The position numbers and the translations under genes are program-made. A model generated the notes under the pieces. It saw nothing but the letters and a program-made list of their open reading frames with translations. It made no database searches and was not told where the DNA came from. A stretch of 64,000 nt of DNA. It comes from Klebsiella oxytoca (lineage in GTDB: Bacteria; Pseudomonadota; Gammaproteobacteria; Enterobacterales; Enterobacteriaceae). Below are positions 61,871 through 64,000 of this stretch, in pieces. The stretch lies in assembly GCF_009707385.1 (NCBI RefSeq), contig NZ_CP046115.1, positions 868,001-932,000 on the forward strand. Direction: 5' to 3'. Each line of letters opens with the position of its first letter. Position 1 is the stretch's first letter.

Positions 61871-63187
61871 ATGGCAGATTATCAGGGTAAAAAAGTCGTC
61901 ATTATTGGGCTGGGCATGACCGGCCTGTCATGCGTGGACTTTTTCATGGCTCGCGGCGTAACGCCGCGGGTGATGGATACCCGCGTTGCGCCTGCCGGAC
62001 TGGATAAGCTGCCGGAAGCCGTTGAGCGTTATGTCGGTGGTCTTAATGACGACTGGCTGTTAACGGCGGATCTGATTATCGCCAGCCCGGGCATCGCGCT
62101 GGCGCATCCTTCCCTGAGCGCTGCAGCAGATGCTGGCGTAGAAATTGTTGGCGATATTGAACTGTTCTGCCGCGAGGCGCAGGCGCCGATTATTGCCATC
62201 ACCGGTTCAAACGGTAAGAGCACCGTCACTTCGCTGGTGGGTGAAATGGCGAAAACGGCGGGTCTGAACGTTGGCGTTGGGGGCAATATTGGCCTGCCGG
62301 CGCTAATGCTGCTGGATCCTGAACGTGAACTCTATGTTCTGGAGCTTTCCAGTTTCCAGCTGGAAACGACTTCCAGCCTGCAGGCGGTAGCGGCGACGAT
62401 CCTTAACGTCACCGAAGATCATATGGACCGGTATCCGCTGGGGCTGCAGCAGTATCGTGCCGCCAAACTGCGGATTTACGAGAATGCGCAGGCCTGCATT
62501 GTTAATGCTGACGATGCGCTGACCATGCCGGTACGCGGCGCTGACGATCGCTGTATTAGCTTCGGCGTGGACGTTGGCGACTATCACCTGAACCGCCAGC
62601 AGGGGGAAACCTGGCTGCGCGTCAAAGGCGAGAAGGTGCTCAACGTCAAAGAGATGAAGATTAGCGGCCAGCACAACTACAGTAACGCCCTGGCGGCGCT
62701 GGCGCTGGCGGATGCCGCAGGCCTGCCGCGCGCCAGCAGCCTGAAAGCGCTGACCACATTTACCGGCCTGGCGCATCGTTTCCAGCAGGTGCTGGAGCAC
62801 AACGGCGTGCGCTGGATCAACGATTCTAAAGCTACCAACGTCGGCAGCACTGAAGCCGCGCTCAATGGACTTCACCTGGATGGAACGCTGTATCTCCTGT
62901 TGGGCGGCGATGGGAAATCGGCTGATTTTACCCCGCTCAGTCGCTACCTGACCGGCGATAACATTCGTCTGTACTGCTTTGGCCGCGATGGCGCCCAGCT
63001 GGCGGCGCTTCGTCCGGATAGCGCAGTGCAAACGGAAACCATGGAACAGGCGATGCGCCAGATAGCGCCACAGCTAAAAGCGGGCGATATGGTGCTGCTG
63101 TCTCCGGCGTGCGCCAGCCTCGATCAGTTTAAAAACTTTGAACAACGCGGCGATATCTTTGCTCGCCTGGCGAAGGAGTTAGGCTAA
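61871..63187 (+). CDS. murD: UDP-MurNAc-L-Ala--D-Glu ligase
   Basis: This 438-residue Mur ligase adds D-glutamate. The N-terminal UDP-binding fold is [15 protein letters not shown] is bound by [12 protein letters not shown] near 111, and [16 protein letters not shown] near 317 is the C-terminal signature. Its stop overlaps the ftsW start by one base. Confidence 0.97.
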   Translation: MADYQGKKVVIIGLGMTGLSCVDFFMARGVTPRVMDTRVAPAGLDKLPEAVERYVGGLNDDWLLTADLIIASPGIALAHPSLSAAADAGVEIVGDIELFCREAQAPIIAITGSNGKSTVTSLVGEMAKTAGLNVGVGGNIGLPALMLLDPERELYVLELSSFQLETTSSLQAVAATILNVTEDHMDRYPLGLQQYRAAKLRIYENAQACIVNADDALTMPVRGADDRCISFGVDVGDYHLNRQQGETWLRVKGEKVLNVKEMKISGQHNYSNALAALALADAAGLPRASSLKALTTFTGLAHRFQQVLEHNGVRWINDSKATNVGSTEAALNGLHLDGTLYLLLGGDGKSADFTPLSRYLTGDNIRLYCFGRDGAQLAALRPDSAVQTETMEQAMRQIAPQLKAGDMVLLSPACASLDQFKNFEQRGDIFARLAKELG

Positions 63188-64000
63188 TGCGTTTATCACT
63201 CCCGCGCCTGAAAATGCCACGGCTGAGACTGCCGCGTCTGCCGGGAATGTTTATCTTCGCATGGCTGTTTGCCGCGCTGAAAGGCTGGGTGATGGGCTCG
63301 CGGCAAAAAGATACCGATAGCCTGGTGATGTATGACCGGATGCTGCTGTGGCTGACCTTTGGCCTGGCCGCTATCGGCTTCATTATGGTGACATCGGCAT
63401 CAATGCCGGTAGGACAGCGCCTGGCTAACGATCCGTTTCTGTTTGCCAAACGCGATGGCCTGTACATTCTGCTGGCGTTAGGGCTGGCAATGGTGACGCT
63501 GCGCCTGCCGATGGAGTTCTGGCAGCGCCATAGTACCGCAATGCTGATCGCTTCTATCGTCATGCTGTTGATTGTTCTGGTGGTCGGCAGCTCGGTCAAC
63601 GGGGCGTCGCGCTGGATTGCGCTGGGGCCGCTGCGTATTCAGCCTGCGGAGTTCACCAAGCTGTCGCTGTTCTGCTATATCGCCAATTACCTGGTACGTA
63701 AAGGCGATGAAGTACGTAATAACCTGCGTGGCTTCTTAAAGCCGATGGGCGTGATTTTCGTGCTGGCGATTTTGCTGCTGGCGCAGCCTGACCTCGGAAC
63801 GGTCGTGGTGCTGTTTGTTACGACTCTGGCCATGCTGTTTCTCGCGGGAGCCAAGCTGTGGCAGTTCATCGCGATAATTGGGATGGGGCTTTCGGCTGTC
63901 GTGCTGCTGATTCTTGCCGAACCGTATCGTATCCGCCGCGTAACCTCTTTCTGGAACCCATGGGAAGATCCTTTCGGTAGCGGCTACCAGCTGACTCAGT
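63187..64000 (+). CDS. ftsW: FtsW, septal peptidoglycan polymerase (3' end outside window)
   Basis: This SEDS-family glycosyltransferase works with FtsI at the septum. The first 271 codons are present and the frame is still open at the window edge. VNGASRWI and AQPDLGTVV blocks and several TM helices match E. coli. The cytoplasmic N terminus is a few residues longer than in E. coli, with a repeated [10 protein letters not shown] stretch at about 11-20. The start overlaps murD as TAATG. Confidence 0.95.
   Translation, partial: MRLSLPRLKMPRLRLPRLPGMFIFAWLFAALKGWVMGSRQKDTDSLVMYDRMLLWLTFGLAAIGFIMVTSASMPVGQRLANDPFLFAKRDGLYILLALGLAMVTLRLPMEFWQRHSTAMLIASIVMLLIVLVVGSSVNGASRWIALGPLRIQPAEFTKLSLFCYIANYLVRKGDEVRNNLRGFLKPMGVIFVLAILLLAQPDLGTVVVLFVTTLAMLFLAGAKLWQFIAIIGMGLSAVVLLILAEPYRIRRVTSFWNPWEDPFGSGYQLTQ

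Overview
This window is chromosomal DNA from an enterobacterium, most likely the Klebsiella/Raoultella group. Gene order and protein sequences follow the start of the Escherichia coli map almost gene for gene: kefFC, folA, apaHG-rsmA-pdxA-surA-lptD, djlA, rluA-rapA, polB, araDAB/araC, yabI, thiQPB, sgrR/sgrS/setA, leuDCBA-leuL, leuO, ilvIH, cra, and the first part of the dcw cluster (mraZ to ftsW). The genus hint comes from a citYZ/citWX cluster, a set described in Klebsiella pneumoniae, sitting between djlA and rluA. The genus is an inference; no rRNA or other marker is present. There are no tRNAs, rRNAs, CRISPR arrays, transposase genes or prophage genes.

Layout: 1-139 is the tail of a ROK-family gene and 243-476 a small lipoprotein. 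626-3017 is the KefFC potassium efflux system, then folA. 3734-10570 is the leftward surA operon block with lptD. 10815-16360 holds djlA and the citrate-sensing and citrate-transport cluster. 16446-22569 holds rluA, rapA and the SOS-type polB gene. 22722-27896 is the arabinose regulon. 28147-34050 holds yabI, the thiamin ABC transporter behind a TPP riboswitch, and sgrR. 34118-35703 holds SgrS/SgrT and setA. 35751-43151 is an accessory block absent from this position in E. coli: an MFS transporter divergent from a LysR regulator, then a four-gene leftward operon (flavin/Fe-S enoate reductase-like enzyme, YdiB-like quinate/shikimate dehydrogenase, YdiM-like transporter, type I 3-dehydroquinase). 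43558-53789 is branched-chain amino acid synthesis (leu, leuO, ilvIH) plus cra. 54418-64000 is the dcw cluster, cut off inside ftsW.

The core genes look intact; the interest lies between them. A canonical 127-bp ERIC palindrome is inserted inside the sRNA gene sgrS, between the target-pairing seed and the terminator. It lengthens the RNA from about 245 to about 372 nt and extends an existing hairpin. A second ERIC-like element separates surA from pdxA and appears to supply the pdxA ribosome binding site and start codon. A third, shorter palindrome with ERIC-like ends abuts the thiamin riboswitch, and a fourth lies between araC and yabI. The best candidate for an undescribed pathway is the 38-43 kb operon. 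Its enzyme set suggests uptake of quinate or shikimate, conversion to 3-dehydroshikimate, and reduction of that enone by the enoate reductase-like enzyme. This is inference from gene content, not shown by sequence alone.
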